A DNA stretch of 64,000 bases from Clostridium amylolyticum (lineage in GTDB: Bacteria > Bacillota > Clostridia > Clostridiales > Clostridiaceae): NCBI RefSeq assembly GCF_900142075.1, contig NZ_FQZO01000006.1:62001-126000 (forward strand), given 5' to 3'. This document shows positions 10,495 to 19,214 of the stretch, piece after piece (position 1 is the stretch's first letter; each line of letters opens with the position of its first letter). Under the pieces are notes generated by a model. The model did no database searches, was not told the origin of the DNA, and saw nothing but the letters and a program-made list of their open reading frames with translations. A program made the translations under genes and the position numbers.

Positions 10495-10995
10495 TTATTC
10501 TTTTGCTTCTATTATAACATCTTTAATTTGAGAAATTCCAACTATCACTTCTTGTATTTGGTTTGTCTGTTTTTGAGTTAATTTTTCCTTTGATTTAACA
10601 AATACTCTAGCTTGATTGTTCTCAATTAAGCATATGGCATCATCATAGCCCTTGCCTTTTAAAGATAGCTCAATGGAGTTTGCGTGTTTTTGGTCAGTGG
10701 TTAGCTTTGTAAATTCTGCAGTAGCTTTATCTTTATTTTCTTTAGAGGTATTCTTATCATCTATTATCCCTTTTAATGTTTGTATAGCTCTGGTTTGAGT
10801 TTGCTCTTTTTCAGCCTTTGCGTAAGTAAAGTAATCGCTTTTACTAGTTTGCTTTGTATCTTTTAAATTTTTTAATGCAGAAAGATCTGTAGTGCCCACA
10901 TCACCTATAGGTCCATTTACTTTGGCTGCCAATATGCCTGTACATATTATTAATGCCATGAGTGTTAATATTATACCTGCCTGTTTTTTGTTCAT
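10495..10995 (-). CDS. spoIIIAH: Stage III sporulation protein AH
   Basis: A single membrane segment (about residues 7-24) is followed by an extracytoplasmic YscJ/FliF-like ring-building domain near the C-terminus (residues 95-166). SpoIIIAH in the mother cell binds SpoIIQ from the forespore to form the feeding-tube channel. The segment between the membrane anchor and the domain is charged and low in complexity. It is the last gene of the intact spoIIIA operon here. Length is 166 aa. Confidence 0.93.
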   Translation of the reverse strand: MNKKQAGIILTLMALIICTGILAAKVNGPIGDVGTTDLSALKNLKDTKQTSKSDYFTYAKAEKEQTQTRAIQTLKGIIDDKNTSKENKDKATAEFTKLTTDQKHANSIELSLKGKGYDDAICLIENNQARVFVKSKEKLTQKQTNQIQEVIVGISQIKDVIIEAKE

Positions 10996-11035
10996 ATTAA
11001 GATTCCTCCCATCTTATATTCTAATGAATTATATG

Positions 11036-11614
11036 CTACTTTTTCATTGGATATACATAAACTTTCTCTAGTTCAATATCATAAAGTTTTGAAACCGCCT
11101 TACAAATATTGAACTTTATAATTTCATCTCCTGCACCTTCAGCTATGACCACTACCCCTGTAATCTTTGGCTTATTCACTTTAAGCACAAAGGGTTCGTT
11201 TTTCATACCACTGTTTGTCATAACTACTTTACTTCCGTCATTATTTTGATTATTTACTCTCTTCCCCCCTTCATTATCAGTTTCTTCTGTGATATTTGCG
11301 CTTTTGGTTATATCAATGGCTGGCACTTGTTCTTCTCCACTTTGGAAATATAACATAACATCTACCCTTCCCACTCCATCCATCTGAGTGAGGATATATT
11401 TTAAGTCATTTTTTTGATTCTGTTCATAATTTAATAATGCATTTACCACCTTGGTTTCCTCTTCCTTAACGGCATTGGCTTTAACATTTTTACTGGTGTT
11501 AAAAAAGTCCATTACAATATAGCAAAGTACTAGTAGCAGTAATATTATTAAGTAGTTCCAATTCATTTTTTTCTTATCAAATTTAACCATATCTAACAGC
11601 TTTTTAATGTCCAC
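11036..11614 (-). CDS. spoIIIAG: Stage III sporulation protein AG
   Basis: One membrane segment (about residues 20-37, YLIILLLLVLCYIVMDF) leads into a secreted ring-forming domain; SpoIIIAG assembles into a large ring in the mother-cell membrane of the SpoIIIA-SpoIIQ complex. The segment VDVMLYFQSGEEQVPAIDI, then an Asn/Gly-rich linker, then ITGVVVIAEGAGD are typical. Length is 192 aa. Confidence 0.93.
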   Translation of the reverse strand: MDIKKLLDMVKFDKKKMNWNYLIILLLLVLCYIVMDFFNTSKNVKANAVKEEETKVVNALLNYEQNQKNDLKYILTQMDGVGRVDVMLYFQSGEEQVPAIDITKSANITEETDNEGGKRVNNQNNDGSKVVMTNSGMKNEPFVLKVNKPKITGVVVIAEGAGDEIIKFNICKAVSKLYDIELEKVYVYPMKK

Positions 11615-11633
11615 AATCTACACTCCTCACTTT

Positions 11634-12209
11634 TTATAATTTGTATACATTAATTTTATCTAAGGGAATCTTAGTTTTTGTTTCTATAGAAGCCTTTATT
11701 TTTTCACTTTTTATATCTTTTGTATTATTGGATTTTAAGGCAGAGGTGGATTTTCCACCTATTTTAACCTTTTCTATGCTGCTTATGGATTTATCAGAAT
11801 ATCCTATATTTATCTCTTTTATTTCCACCATTTCTTTTTTTTCATTGTAAGCAGAAGATACTTCTATATTAAACCTGCAATCACCAAATTCATCCTTTAA
11901 TAGCTCTATTAAGCTTAACTTAAGACTTTCATTAAACTTTTTTTCTGTTACTTCCACATTCTTAAGCTTATAATCCTTTTGAGTTTTTGAAGTATATTCT
12001 AAATTCACATATTTTTCTAGAGCCCTATCGATGTTAATATCTTTATTTAATAGAGATAATAATGGATTTATAACCACTATCATAAGTATTAAGCCTAAAA
12101 CTAACTTAGAGTATTTTTTTAAGTTATTATCCGGGAGTATCAGCTCCACAGCAGTTAAAAAAATTAGTGCAGCGCATATATTACCAATCCAGCTTTTAAT
12201 CATTACCAT
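11634..12209 (-). CDS. spoIIIAF: Stage III sporulation protein AF
   Basis: Two N-terminal membrane segments (about residues 8-28 and 38-56, the latter with LVLGLILMIVVINPLLSLL) are followed by a soluble ring-type domain ending KIPLDKINVYKL. It is a component of the SpoIIIA secretion-like channel. Several start codons are stacked here (GTG 12218, ATG 12215, 12209, 12203); 12209 is best spaced from GAGGTG. It follows spoIIIAE almost directly, suggesting coupling. Confidence 0.9.
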   Translation of the reverse strand: MVMIKSWIGNICAALIFLTAVELILPDNNLKKYSKLVLGLILMIVVINPLLSLLNKDINIDRALEKYVNLEYTSKTQKDYKLKNVEVTEKKFNESLKLSLIELLKDEFGDCRFNIEVSSAYNEKKEMVEIKEINIGYSDKSISSIEKVKIGGKSTSALKSNNTKDIKSEKIKASIETKTKIPLDKINVYKL

Positions 12210-12219
12210 TAACATCACC

Positions 12220-13389
12220 TCATCCCGAAATAACGAACTTTCCAGCAGAAGACATTATAGAAATCATTATGAAAAACATCACGGATACGCTGATAACACA
12301 AGACATAATAAGTATTAATGAATCCCCTGCAGAAGCGATGCATCTTACTATTCTTGAGTCACTGATAGGTTCTATAAAAGCAGCTGTAAGCTTGTACACT
12401 AAAGCACATAAAAACAACTTCAAAATTGGCACTAAAACTATAAATATTATAACTATTAACCCTAAAGTACCCGTAGCGCTTTTTAATATTAAAGAGTACC
12501 CTGCTACAGAGCTTATAGCGTCGGACATAGCTTTTCCTACAATAGGAATAAAGTTATCTACTGCAAACTTAGCTGTTTTTAGAGTTACAGCATCTATGGT
12601 ACTAGAAGTTACCCCTCGTATGGTAACTACAGCAATAAATATGGTAATCATTATTCCTTGTATCCATATAACACTTTGTTTTATAAGCTTACTTAATCCG
12701 TCAAGCTTAAAGCCTTCTGATATATTATTGGCAAATTGCAGCATAAATCCCATCAATATTAGGGGAATTATTATATCCATATATATTTTGGGACATAAGT
12801 TTACTGCTATTATAATAACGGGATCCATAGCTGCTGCTTGAGCAATCCCTCCCACCGTAGCCAGCAAAGTAATTAATACTGGAATTAAAGCCATCATAAA
12901 GTTAGATATTTTTTCTATGGTGCTCTTTGCAATTTCTACAGAAATTATAAAACTCTTACTCAAAATTATTATAAGGAGAGCATAACAAGCAAAATAAGCT
13001 ATATTACTTAAGGAATCATTAGAGAAGGCATTTTGTACATTCTTAAGTAGGGCTGCTATAAGAGCCAAGATAATTATTAAAATTGAAAGCTTAACAAAGG
13101 ATATCAATTCTCTAATCATTATGCTAGAAACCGTTGCTATGATCTTTTTAACGGATAAATTACCTTGTCCATTTTTTAAATAAAAATCTAAATAATCTTT
13201 TATATTTAATGAATTTAACAATTCTTCCTGGAGCTTAATATTATTTATGTAGTTATATAAGTCATCCATTTTTTCCACTTCTACTGTTTCCTGGACTTCT
13301 GTTTCCTGGATTTCTGATTCCTCAGCTCTAACCCCAATCCCCATAGGTAATAATAAAATCAGTAATACTAGAACTATTAGCTTTTTCAT
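12220..13389 (-). CDS. spoIIIAE: Stage III sporulation protein AE
   Basis: This polytopic membrane protein of 389 aa has a cleavable-looking signal (MKKLIVLVLLILLLPMGIGV, then RAEE) and at least six hydrophobic segments from residue 70 onward. It is the largest integral membrane component of the SpoIIIA channel and resembles a secretion-system export component. Conserved stretches include ALIPVLITLLATVGGIAQAA. Its start is 11 bases after spoIIIAD. Confidence 0.94.
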   Translation of the reverse strand: MKKLIVLVLLILLLPMGIGVRAEESEIQETEVQETVEVEKMDDLYNYINNIKLQEELLNSLNIKDYLDFYLKNGQGNLSVKKIIATVSSIMIRELISFVKLSILIIILALIAALLKNVQNAFSNDSLSNIAYFACYALLIIILSKSFIISVEIAKSTIEKISNFMMALIPVLITLLATVGGIAQAAAMDPVIIIAVNLCPKIYMDIIIPLILMGFMLQFANNISEGFKLDGLSKLIKQSVIWIQGIMITIFIAVVTIRGVTSSTIDAVTLKTAKFAVDNFIPIVGKAMSDAISSVAGYSLILKSATGTLGLIVIIFIVLVPILKLFLCALVYKLTAAFIEPISDSRIVRCIASAGDSLILIMSCVISVSVMFFIMISIMSSAGKFVISG

Positions 13390-13400
13390 GTGTTCACCCC

Positions 13401-13784
13401 TTACATTATTTTAAGTATAGAATCCAAAAGCGACATTAAAATAGGTATAGCTAAGGTAAGGATTAAAATCTTACCAGACAATTCTATTTTATTGGCTATG
13501 GTATTAGCCCCTGCGTCTTTACATACTTCACTGCCTAAAGAGGAAATAAAAGCTATGCCTATTATCTTTAATACAATGTTTAAATAAACAGTGTCTATAT
13601 TTGCTTTAACAGCTATCTCCTGCATAAAATGAAATATCATAGATATCTTATCTAAGATAAACAAAAAAATTACGATGCTGGCTATTAAAGCGATTAGCAC
13701 TGAAAGGTCACTGCGCTTATCCTTGAAAAGCAAGAATAGGAATACCGCTACTAGTCCAAAAGAAACTATTTTGAATATCTCCAT
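13401..13784 (-). CDS. spoIIIAD: Stage III sporulation protein AD
   Basis: This 127-residue membrane protein has about four hydrophobic segments and ends in a KIELSGKILILTLAIPILMSLLD-like stretch typical of SpoIIIAD. It belongs to the membrane platform of the SpoIIIA complex. It starts eight bases after spoIIIAC ends. Confidence 0.93.
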   Translation of the reverse strand: MEIFKIVSFGLVAVFLFLLFKDKRSDLSVLIALIASIVIFLFILDKISMIFHFMQEIAVKANIDTVYLNIVLKIIGIAFISSLGSEVCKDAGANTIANKIELSGKILILTLAIPILMSLLDSILKIM

Positions 13785-13792
13785 TTTCTCAC

Positions 13793-13999
13793 CTAAAACA
13801 CAAACATTGTCTTCACTGCAGAAAACAACTGACTTATAAGATTTATAACCATAAGTAATATGATTACCACACCAGCTATATTGGTTATAGCAGCTATTTC
13901 ACTTTTACCACTAGTGGTTAAAACCTTATCTAATATAACTAGCAGTATTCCCGCGCCACCTATTTTAAATAACAACCCCACATCCAGCATTGCTTTCAC
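13793..13999 (-). CDS. spoIIIAC: Stage III sporulation protein AC
   Basis: This 68-residue protein has two membrane helices (about 8-28 and 38-60), with the conserved LLFKIGGAGILLVILDKVL start of SpoIIIAC. It is related in sequence to SpoIIIAD and is part of the same membrane assembly. Confidence 0.93.
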   Translation of the reverse strand: MKAMLDVGLLFKIGGAGILLVILDKVLTTSGKSEIAAITNIAGVVIILLMVINLISQLFSAVKTMFVF

Positions 14000-14002
14000 T
14001 CC

Positions 14003-14521
14003 TTACAATATTATAATTACGATTCCTATACCTAGGCATACGCCTAAGTATCTATACATCTTTAAATTCTTTTTCATGGAATCCTCTGACTCTTCTATAT
14101 TTTTCTTTATACTTTCAGAAACTAGTGAAAATAACTTTTCATGACCAACAATATCCACTTCTCCTAAACTCTTAGATAAATCTCCTATTAGGTTTATATC
14201 GTCATCATTAAAGTATAATTTTTCTTTATATCTTTCATAAGAAAAGGAAAAAGCGTCATACACCGTATCAAACTTGTTTTCACTTAAATTTTCAGAAACT
14301 TCTTTTAAAAAATTTTTAATTTCCCCTTTGCTCTTTTTGCTGATGTTATCCACTGCTATGGGCAAAGAGGTGTAAGAGAATAATATTTCATTTTCTAATT
14401 GTAGCAATGCCCTCTGAAGTTCCTTTAAGTTATAATATCTTTTTCTATATCTTTCGCCGTACATAAAGCCTAAATATGAACAAGTGAGCACTATTAAAAC
14501 ACAAAGTACAGACTTAATCAT
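14003..14521 (-). CDS. spoIIIAB: Stage III sporulation protein AB
   Basis: A short N-terminal hydrophobic segment (about residues 3-20) is followed by a helical cytoplasmic region and a C-terminal membrane segment ending LGVCLGIGIVIIIL. SpoIIIAB resembles the GspF/PilC platform protein of type II secretion and pilus systems. The start overlaps the end of spoIIIAA by eight bases. Length is 172 aa. Confidence 0.93.
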   Translation of the reverse strand: MIKSVLCVLIVLTCSYLGFMYGERYRKRYYNLKELQRALLQLENEILFSYTSLPIAVDNISKKSKGEIKNFLKEVSENLSENKFDTVYDAFSFSYERYKEKLYFNDDDINLIGDLSKSLGEVDIVGHEKLFSLVSESIKKNIEESEDSMKKNLKMYRYLGVCLGIGIVIIIL

Positions 14522-15434
14522 TATTATCCCTCCACAAAATGCATTCTTTGCTCAAGTCATATATTTCTGATATCTTCCCTGGCTTCTTTCTATTAAAAAG
14601 TAATACTGCTATTTTAAATATATTATTAGTTACCAACTCGTGGAAAACTAATCTTTCCTTATAATCATTTAACGATTCTCCATGAAGGGAGCATATTAAG
14701 TTAACTCCGCAGTTATATGCCATCATAATACTTTCAGTATCCCTCTGGGTTCCAATTTCATCACAAACGATGACTTCTGGTGACATGCTCCTTATGGCCA
14801 TCATAATTCCTTGGCTCTTTATGCAGTTATCAAAGACATCCGTCCTGCTTCCTATATCCATTTGAGGTATGCCCATGGAGCATCCTGCTATTTCACTTCT
14901 TTCATCTATTAAGGATATCTTTTTACCATTATTTTTATATCCGTTGGAAAGGTTTCTAGTTAAATCCCTTAACAAGGTGGTTTTACCACATTTAGGGGGA
15001 GATATAATTATGGTATTCATTATTTTATTGCCTCTTTGAACAAAAGGTAAAATCATATTTGAGCATCCTATAAATTCTTTGCTTATCCTTATATTCAAAG
15101 AAGAAATATTTTTTATAGTTTTAACTTTTTTATCATCCATGACACATTCTCCGGAAATTCCTATTCTATGTCCTCCTTTAAATGTAATAAATCCTTGCCT
15201 TATATCTTCTTCAAAGGCATACATAGAATAATTGCTTATCTTTTGAACCACTGAATTCAAATCTTCCCTGCTGCTTACAAAGGAAGATATGTGTTCTTTA
15301 TCATCTGTTTCAATAATAATTGGCCTATTTACTCTCATGCGTATTTCTTGAATCTTTTCCTGATTTCCTATACTAGATATTAAGCTTATAACTTTTCCTG
15401 GTAATAATCTGAATATTTCTCCCTGGTTTATCAT
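14514..15434 (-). CDS. spoIIIAA: Stage III sporulation protein AA (ATPase)
   Basis: This is the secretion-superfamily ATPase of the SpoIIIA channel. Walker A is SPPKCGKT (146-152 region) and Walker B is VIVCDEIGTQRD. The usual Walker glycine is a lysine here (PPKCGKT), while the GKT core is intact. Length of 306 aa is normal. Its ribosome site (GAGGAG) is embedded in a small hairpin at 15442-15456. It is the first gene of spoIIIAA-AH; in Bacillus this operon is sigma-E controlled, but I could not mark a convincing sigma-E promoter. Confidence 0.95.
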   Translation of the reverse strand: MINQGEIFRLLPGKVISLISSIGNQEKIQEIRMRVNRPIIIETDDKEHISSFVSSREDLNSVVQKISNYSMYAFEEDIRQGFITFKGGHRIGISGECVMDDKKVKTIKNISSLNIRISKEFIGCSNMILPFVQRGNKIMNTIIISPPKCGKTTLLRDLTRNLSNGYKNNGKKISLIDERSEIAGCSMGIPQMDIGSRTDVFDNCIKSQGIMMAIRSMSPEVIVCDEIGTQRDTESIMMAYNCGVNLICSLHGESLNDYKERLVFHELVTNNIFKIAVLLFNRKKPGKISEIYDLSKECILWRDNND

Positions 15435-15512
15435 TTTTATCTCCTCTTCAAGAGGATAGTCACCTCTCTTTCTTTATATAAATCTTATTTATAATCTCTT
15501 AAATTTATTACA

Positions 15513-15555
15513 AAAAAAAAAAAATAGAACTCAGAATTAATTCTGAGTTCTATTT
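15513..15555 (-). terminator. Strong terminator after the zinc-ribbon protein gene
   Basis: On the minus strand a 15-bp stem (AGAACTCAGAATT on the left arm, centred on TTAA) is followed by more than ten T residues. Its base overlaps the stop codon at 15554, so it isolates the spoIIIA operon from the upstream gene. Confidence 0.9.
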
Positions 15556-15916
15556 AAAATAACTTATTTTCACAATTAGGGCAAAACAGATGTTCCTTCA
15601 TCAAATCATTTTCTACGTATATATTTTCCCCGCAATTATTGCATTTTACTTCAACATAAGTAAATTCTTCCTCTTCATCAAAGGTATCAAATATTTCTTC
15701 TCCAAACATCTCTTCTTTAATATTATCCATATCCTGTTCTAAAAGCTCTGCATATTCTAAGGTTTCACTAAGTCGTTTTTGCAGATCCGTTATCTCATTG
15801 GACATATCATTTATGTGAATCAATAAACTATTTAATATTGTTTTGGTATCTTGGTCCATGCTGTCATTATCACTAATTTTATTCTTTATGTCTTCTAGTG
15901 AATAACAATCTTTCAT
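15554..15916 (-). CDS. Conserved clostridial zinc-ribbon protein (CD1247-like)
   Basis: This is a 120-residue protein of unknown function. Residues 36-72 form a charged coiled coil, followed by an acidic stretch (EEEE) and a C-terminal zinc ribbon with Cys at 92, 95, 112 and 115 (KCNNCGENIY and FCPNC). Small proteins of this layout sit between efp and spoIIIAA in other clostridia, which suggests a group-specific role, possibly linked to sporulation. The ATG at 15916 has GGGGAAG at proper spacing; GTG and ATG codons just upstream are too close to it. It is monocistronic by its own terminator. Confidence 0.8.
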   Translation of the reverse strand: MKDCYSLEDIKNKISDNDSMDQDTKTILNSLLIHINDMSNEITDLQKRLSETLEYAELLEQDMDNIKEEMFGEEIFDTFDEEEEFTYVEVKCNNCGENIYVENDLMKEHLFCPNCENKLF

Positions 15917-15974
15917 AATCATCACTTCCCCATATAAAATAAGCTAAGTCCAAGACTTAGCAGTATTTTAATTA

Positions 15975-16532
15975 TTAAACTCTTTCCATGTATTCTCCGG
16001 TTCTTGTATCTATTCTTATAGCGTCTCCTTCATTTACAAATAAAGGCACGTTTATTACTGATCCAGTTTCTAAGGTAGCTGGTTTGGTAACATTAGTAGC
16101 TGTGTTTCCTTTAACTCCTGGTTCAGTGGCAGTAACCACTAATTCTACGAAGTTTGGTGCTTCTACTGAGAATGCTTCACCTTTATAGAATTTAATTATT
16201 GCAAACATATTTTCCTTTAAAAATCTTATGGCATCTTCAACTTTTTCATGGTTAAGTGGTATTTGTTCAAAAGTTTCCTGATCCATGAAATAGTATAATT
16301 CTCCATCAGAATATAGGTATTGCATTTCTTTTCTTTCTATTACAGCTTCTTGAAGCTTTTCAGTTGGGTTAAAAGTTCTATCTGTAACTCCACCAGAAAT
16401 TACGTTTCTTATCTTTGTTCTAACAAAGGCAGCTCCCTTTCCAGGCTTAACATGCATAAAATCTACTACTGTAAACACTTGTCCATCAAATTCAAAAGTT
16501 GTACCTTTTCTTAAATCACCTGCTGATATCAT
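15975..16532 (-). CDS. efp: Elongation factor P
   Basis: EF-P relieves ribosome stalling at consecutive prolines. Three beta-barrel domains are complete in 185 aa, starting [17 protein letters not shown]. The loop lysine that is post-translationally modified in many bacteria is K32 in VKPGKGAAF, and the C-terminal [14 protein letters not shown] is typical. The ribosome site GGAGGG precedes the ATG. A pepP-type peptidase that often lies between aroQ and efp is not present. Confidence 0.97.
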   Translation of the reverse strand: MISAGDLRKGTTFEFDGQVFTVVDFMHVKPGKGAAFVRTKIRNVISGGVTDRTFNPTEKLQEAVIERKEMQYLYSDGELYYFMDQETFEQIPLNHEKVEDAIRFLKENMFAIIKFYKGEAFSVEAPNFVELVVTATEPGVKGNTATNVTKPATLETGSVINVPLFVNEGDAIRIDTRTGEYMERV

Positions 16533-16599
16533 CAGTATCCCTCCAAAATCAATTAATTCATTTATATTATAACCCTTTCAGGTAAATTAATACCAAACT

Positions 16600-17034
16600 T
16601 TATTTGTTCTCAATGTAATTAATTATTGCTAAAGCTCCTAGATAATAGGAATATGCTCCAAAGCCGCTGATACAGCCAATACATCCTGCTGCGGTTATCA
16701 TATTCTTTCTGTAGTCTTCCCTATTACTGATGTTAGTAAGATGAACTTCCACCACTGGAACACTCACTGCCCTTATACTATCCAATATAGCTATGCTATA
16801 ATGAGCATAAGCTCCAGGGTTTAATATTATACCATGATATTTATCTACACTGTTTAAGATTTCGGTTATAATATCTCCTTCATAATTAGTAGTAACAAAA
16901 TCAAAAGTCACAATGCCTTGAAACTTAGATTCTAAATTGCTATTAATATGTTCTAAATCAGCATCTCCATATATTTCAGGTTCTCTTTTACCTAGGGCAC
17001 ACAAGTTTGGTCCATTAATAACTAATATTCTCAT
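16600..17034 (-). CDS. aroQ: 3-dehydroquinate dehydratase, type II
   Basis: It dehydrates 3-dehydroquinate to 3-dehydroshikimate. The start MRILVINGPNL, R17 and Y22 of the active-site loop, NPGAYAHYS and EVHLTNISNRE are all type II signatures. The open frame extends 27 codons upstream, but the ATG at 17034 has AGGA at proper spacing and matches family N-termini (144 aa). aroK lies directly upstream, so two consecutive shikimate steps are adjacent. Confidence 0.96.
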   Translation of the reverse strand: MRILVINGPNLCALGKREPEIYGDADLEHINSNLESKFQGIVTFDFVTTNYEGDIITEILNSVDKYHGIILNPGAYAHYSIAILDSIRAVSVPVVEVHLTNISNREDYRKNMITAAGCIGCISGFGAYSYYLGALAIINYIENK

Positions 17035-17129
17035 AATCATCATCCTAACAATTATTTGCAAAATTATACAAGAATACAACAATGTTATTTTATCAAATGT
17101 ATTTTGTTTTTGCAATTACAAATATAATT

Positions 17130-17645
17130 TTAACTATAATTCTTAATTTTTTCTTTTATCAACTCTGCTATGAATTCAGGTGATTCTTCCATAAGGTCAA
17201 TATGAATGTGGCACTTAGAATAATAGGATTTTCTAGAATTATAAAGGTCACTAATAACATTATTTTTATTTCCATTTCCTTTGATTAGAGGTCTATTAAT
17301 ATCATTTTCCAACCTCTTTTTAATTACTTTTAAGTCTACATCTATAAATACTGTAATACCTATTTTCTTTAGTATTTCAATATTATTAAAATAAGCTGCC
17401 ATACCTCCGCCAGTGGCTATTACCGTTTTTTTAATATTATAATTTTTTAATATCCACTCTCTTTCTTTTTCCCTAAAAAAGGTTTCCCCATATTTTTTAA
17501 ATATATCCTGAATAGATAGTTGTGTATCTTTTTCTATGACCTTATCCGTATCTATAAACTTTAAGTTTAGCTTTTGTGATAATATTTCCCCTATGCTGCT
17601 CTTTCCACTGCCTGGCATACCCACAAGTATTATGTTGTTAAACAC
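17130..17645 (-). CDS. aroK: Shikimate kinase
   Basis: This P-loop kinase phosphorylates shikimate at O3. Walker A GMPGSGKSS begins at residue 9; FIDTD, FREKEREW and VIATGGGMA are the substrate-binding signatures. Start is GTG (17645) with GAGGGG upstream. It overlaps the last gene of the pilus cluster by eight bases, so it is probably transcribed at least partly from that operon. Length is 171 aa. Confidence 0.95.
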   Translation of the reverse strand: MFNNIILVGMPGSGKSSIGEILSQKLNLKFIDTDKVIEKDTQLSIQDIFKKYGETFFREKEREWILKNYNIKKTVIATGGGMAAYFNNIEILKKIGITVFIDVDLKVIKKRLENDINRPLIKGNGNKNNVISDLYNSRKSYYSKCHIHIDLMEESPEFIAELIKEKIKNYS

Positions 17646-18051
17646 TTTTTTTCCCCTCTTTTCTTTGAAATATTAAATCTAATTTCAAATTATATAAATC
17701 CTCACGAACTAATACGATATTGTATGTATTTAAGTTACACTTATTATTTTCTTTTACATAGTTTAAAATACTTATTATTTCATTAAAATCTCCAGTATAC
17801 TCTAATAATACTTCATAATTTTCTTCACGAAATAGTATTTTTTTAAGCTTAATGTCTTTAAAAACCTTTAATTCATTAATATAACTATTTACGTCAACTA
17901 CGGAATATGTTGAAATGCTTTCTTTGTTATCTTGTTTTTTTGTAGCCTTAATACTACTCTTATTATTCTTATGGTTTGTGGTGACAGTTATTTCATAAGC
18001 AATAATCATAGATATAATTATCATAATTATTAAAAGCTGATTTTTTTTCAT
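17638..18051 (-). CDS. Membrane-anchored pilus-cluster protein (PilO-like position)
   Basis: I do not recognise this 137-residue protein by sequence. It has one N-terminal membrane segment (about residues 5-23), a basic linker, and an extracytoplasmic alpha/beta domain. Size, topology and position (last gene of the pilus cluster, after a similarly built protein) resemble PilO-type alignment subunits, but that is inference from context. Ribosome site is GGAG. The end overlaps aroK by eight bases. Confidence 0.6.
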   Translation of the reverse strand: MKKNQLLIIMIIISMIIAYEITVTTNHKNNKSSIKATKKQDNKESISTYSVVDVNSYINELKVFKDIKLKKILFREENYEVLLEYTGDFNEIISILNYVKENNKCNLNTYNIVLVREDLYNLKLDLIFQRKEGKKSV

Positions 18052-18052
18052 T

Positions 18053-18520
18053 TTATCTCCTTGTAATTACCAATGATATTATATCCTGAGAAGCTTCCTG
18101 AAATTCAACATCCACTATTTTTAATCTAGTACTCTTTTCTACTTTACTTATGAAATTACTTATATTTACATTACTGGACACCTTAATATCAGCATTACCG
18201 TTATTTATGTTTACAGCCTTAACGCTGCTTTTTTCCAAGTTAAGTATAACTTCAAAAATTTCTTTATTAAAATTATACGCCTCTTCTTTTAATTTACTTT
18301 TGTTATTAATTTCTTTATTCTCATTATCATGAGCTATTACATGATCCTTGACACTTTTTTCACTTAAGTCCTCTTTATAAGAACTTAAATAATCTGGCAG
18401 CAAAAAACCGCAAATAATAATTTGAAAAAGAATTATTAATTGTACATTTTTTAAAGTGACAATGGTTTTTTTATCATATTTTGTTAGAGGAAGAAAGTTC
18501 TTATATTTGCTTTTTGACAT
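18053..18520 (-). CDS. Membrane-anchored pilus-cluster protein (PilN-like position)
   Basis: This unrecognised 155-residue protein has a basic cytoplasmic N-terminus of about 25 residues, one membrane segment (about 27-45), a charged coiled-coil-like region (about 48-90) and a small C-terminal domain. That is the layout of PilN/GspL C-terminal type alignment proteins, and it lies one gene before a PilO-like protein. Its start overlaps the preceding gene by 20 bases and lacks a strong ribosome site, suggesting translational coupling. Confidence 0.6.
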   Translation of the reverse strand: MSKSKYKNFLPLTKYDKKTIVTLKNVQLIILFQIIICGFLLPDYLSSYKEDLSEKSVKDHVIAHDNENKEINNKSKLKEEAYNFNKEIFEVILNLEKSSVKAVNINNGNADIKVSSNVNISNFISKVEKSTRLKIVDVEFQEASQDIISLVITRR

Positions 18521-19205
18521 AATCTCTTATTAACTCACTTTCTGAAACTTCTAAAAATATAATTTTATCTATTGCTTCGTGATAAGTTTCTTCATTTAAA
18601 TTATTTTCCATATTAATGTTTATAAGTATCATAGAATTTTTACTGCATTCCATAGATAAAGTGTTCTTTCCTTCTATAATGGCTTCATTAATGTAGTCAT
18701 TCATATTAAAAGCCTTAAAGTCTTTAATAATAGAAGTATAGATAAGTAAATTTTTAAATATCATCAATAGCATTACTACACTTTTATATTTATAAAAAAC
18801 TACCTTTTGTTTATCTGAAGGAACTTTGGTTTTAACATATTTAGTAATTATGTTTTGTATGGGAACAATACTAAATTTATTATAATTTTGTAGAAAGTTA
18901 AATAAAGTATCATTATAATTTAAACAGTATAAAATTATAGCATTTTCTTTTTCATTTATACTTATTATTTCATGGTGAAAAAGCATAGATTTATAGTTAT
19001 AAAAATTTTGAGCTATAAAGCTTTCTATAATGCTATCTACATTTTTATTTTTCCCTTTTAAAATCACAATACTTTTTATAATCATATCTTCACTATGAAG
19101 AATAACCTTTGCATGGATGATTTTTAACATTCTACTGAGCCTATTATTACATTGTGTTAAATATTCCATATGGTTTTTATAAACTTTAATAATATCCCTT
19201 TGCAT
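18501..19205 (-). CDS. Unknown 234-aa protein of the pilus cluster
   Basis: I do not recognise this protein. It has no signal sequence or prepilin motif. A hydrophobic stretch lies near residues 142-158 (VVMLLMIFKNLLIYTSI), with mixed alpha/beta-looking sequence on both sides. It sits where a PilM-type or other assembly component would be expected, but I see no actin-like ATPase motifs. It shares overlaps and spacing with its neighbours, so it probably belongs to the same transcript. Confidence 0.55.
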   Translation of the reverse strand: MQRDIIKVYKNHMEYLTQCNNRLSRMLKIIHAKVILHSEDMIIKSIVILKGKNKNVDSIIESFIAQNFYNYKSMLFHHEIISINEKENAIILYCLNYNDTLFNFLQNYNKFSIVPIQNIITKYVKTKVPSDKQKVVFYKYKSVVMLLMIFKNLLIYTSIIKDFKAFNMNDYINEAIIEGKNTLSMECSKNSMILININMENNLNEETYHEAIDKIIFLEVSESELIRDYVKKQI

Positions 19206-19214
19206 TTTATCCCC

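Noticed and set aside
12269..12841. 190-codon plus-strand open frame opposite spoIIIAE
   Set aside because: It is an antisense shadow of a clearly conserved membrane protein gene, has no ribosome site, and its hydrophobic composition simply mirrors spoIIIAE.
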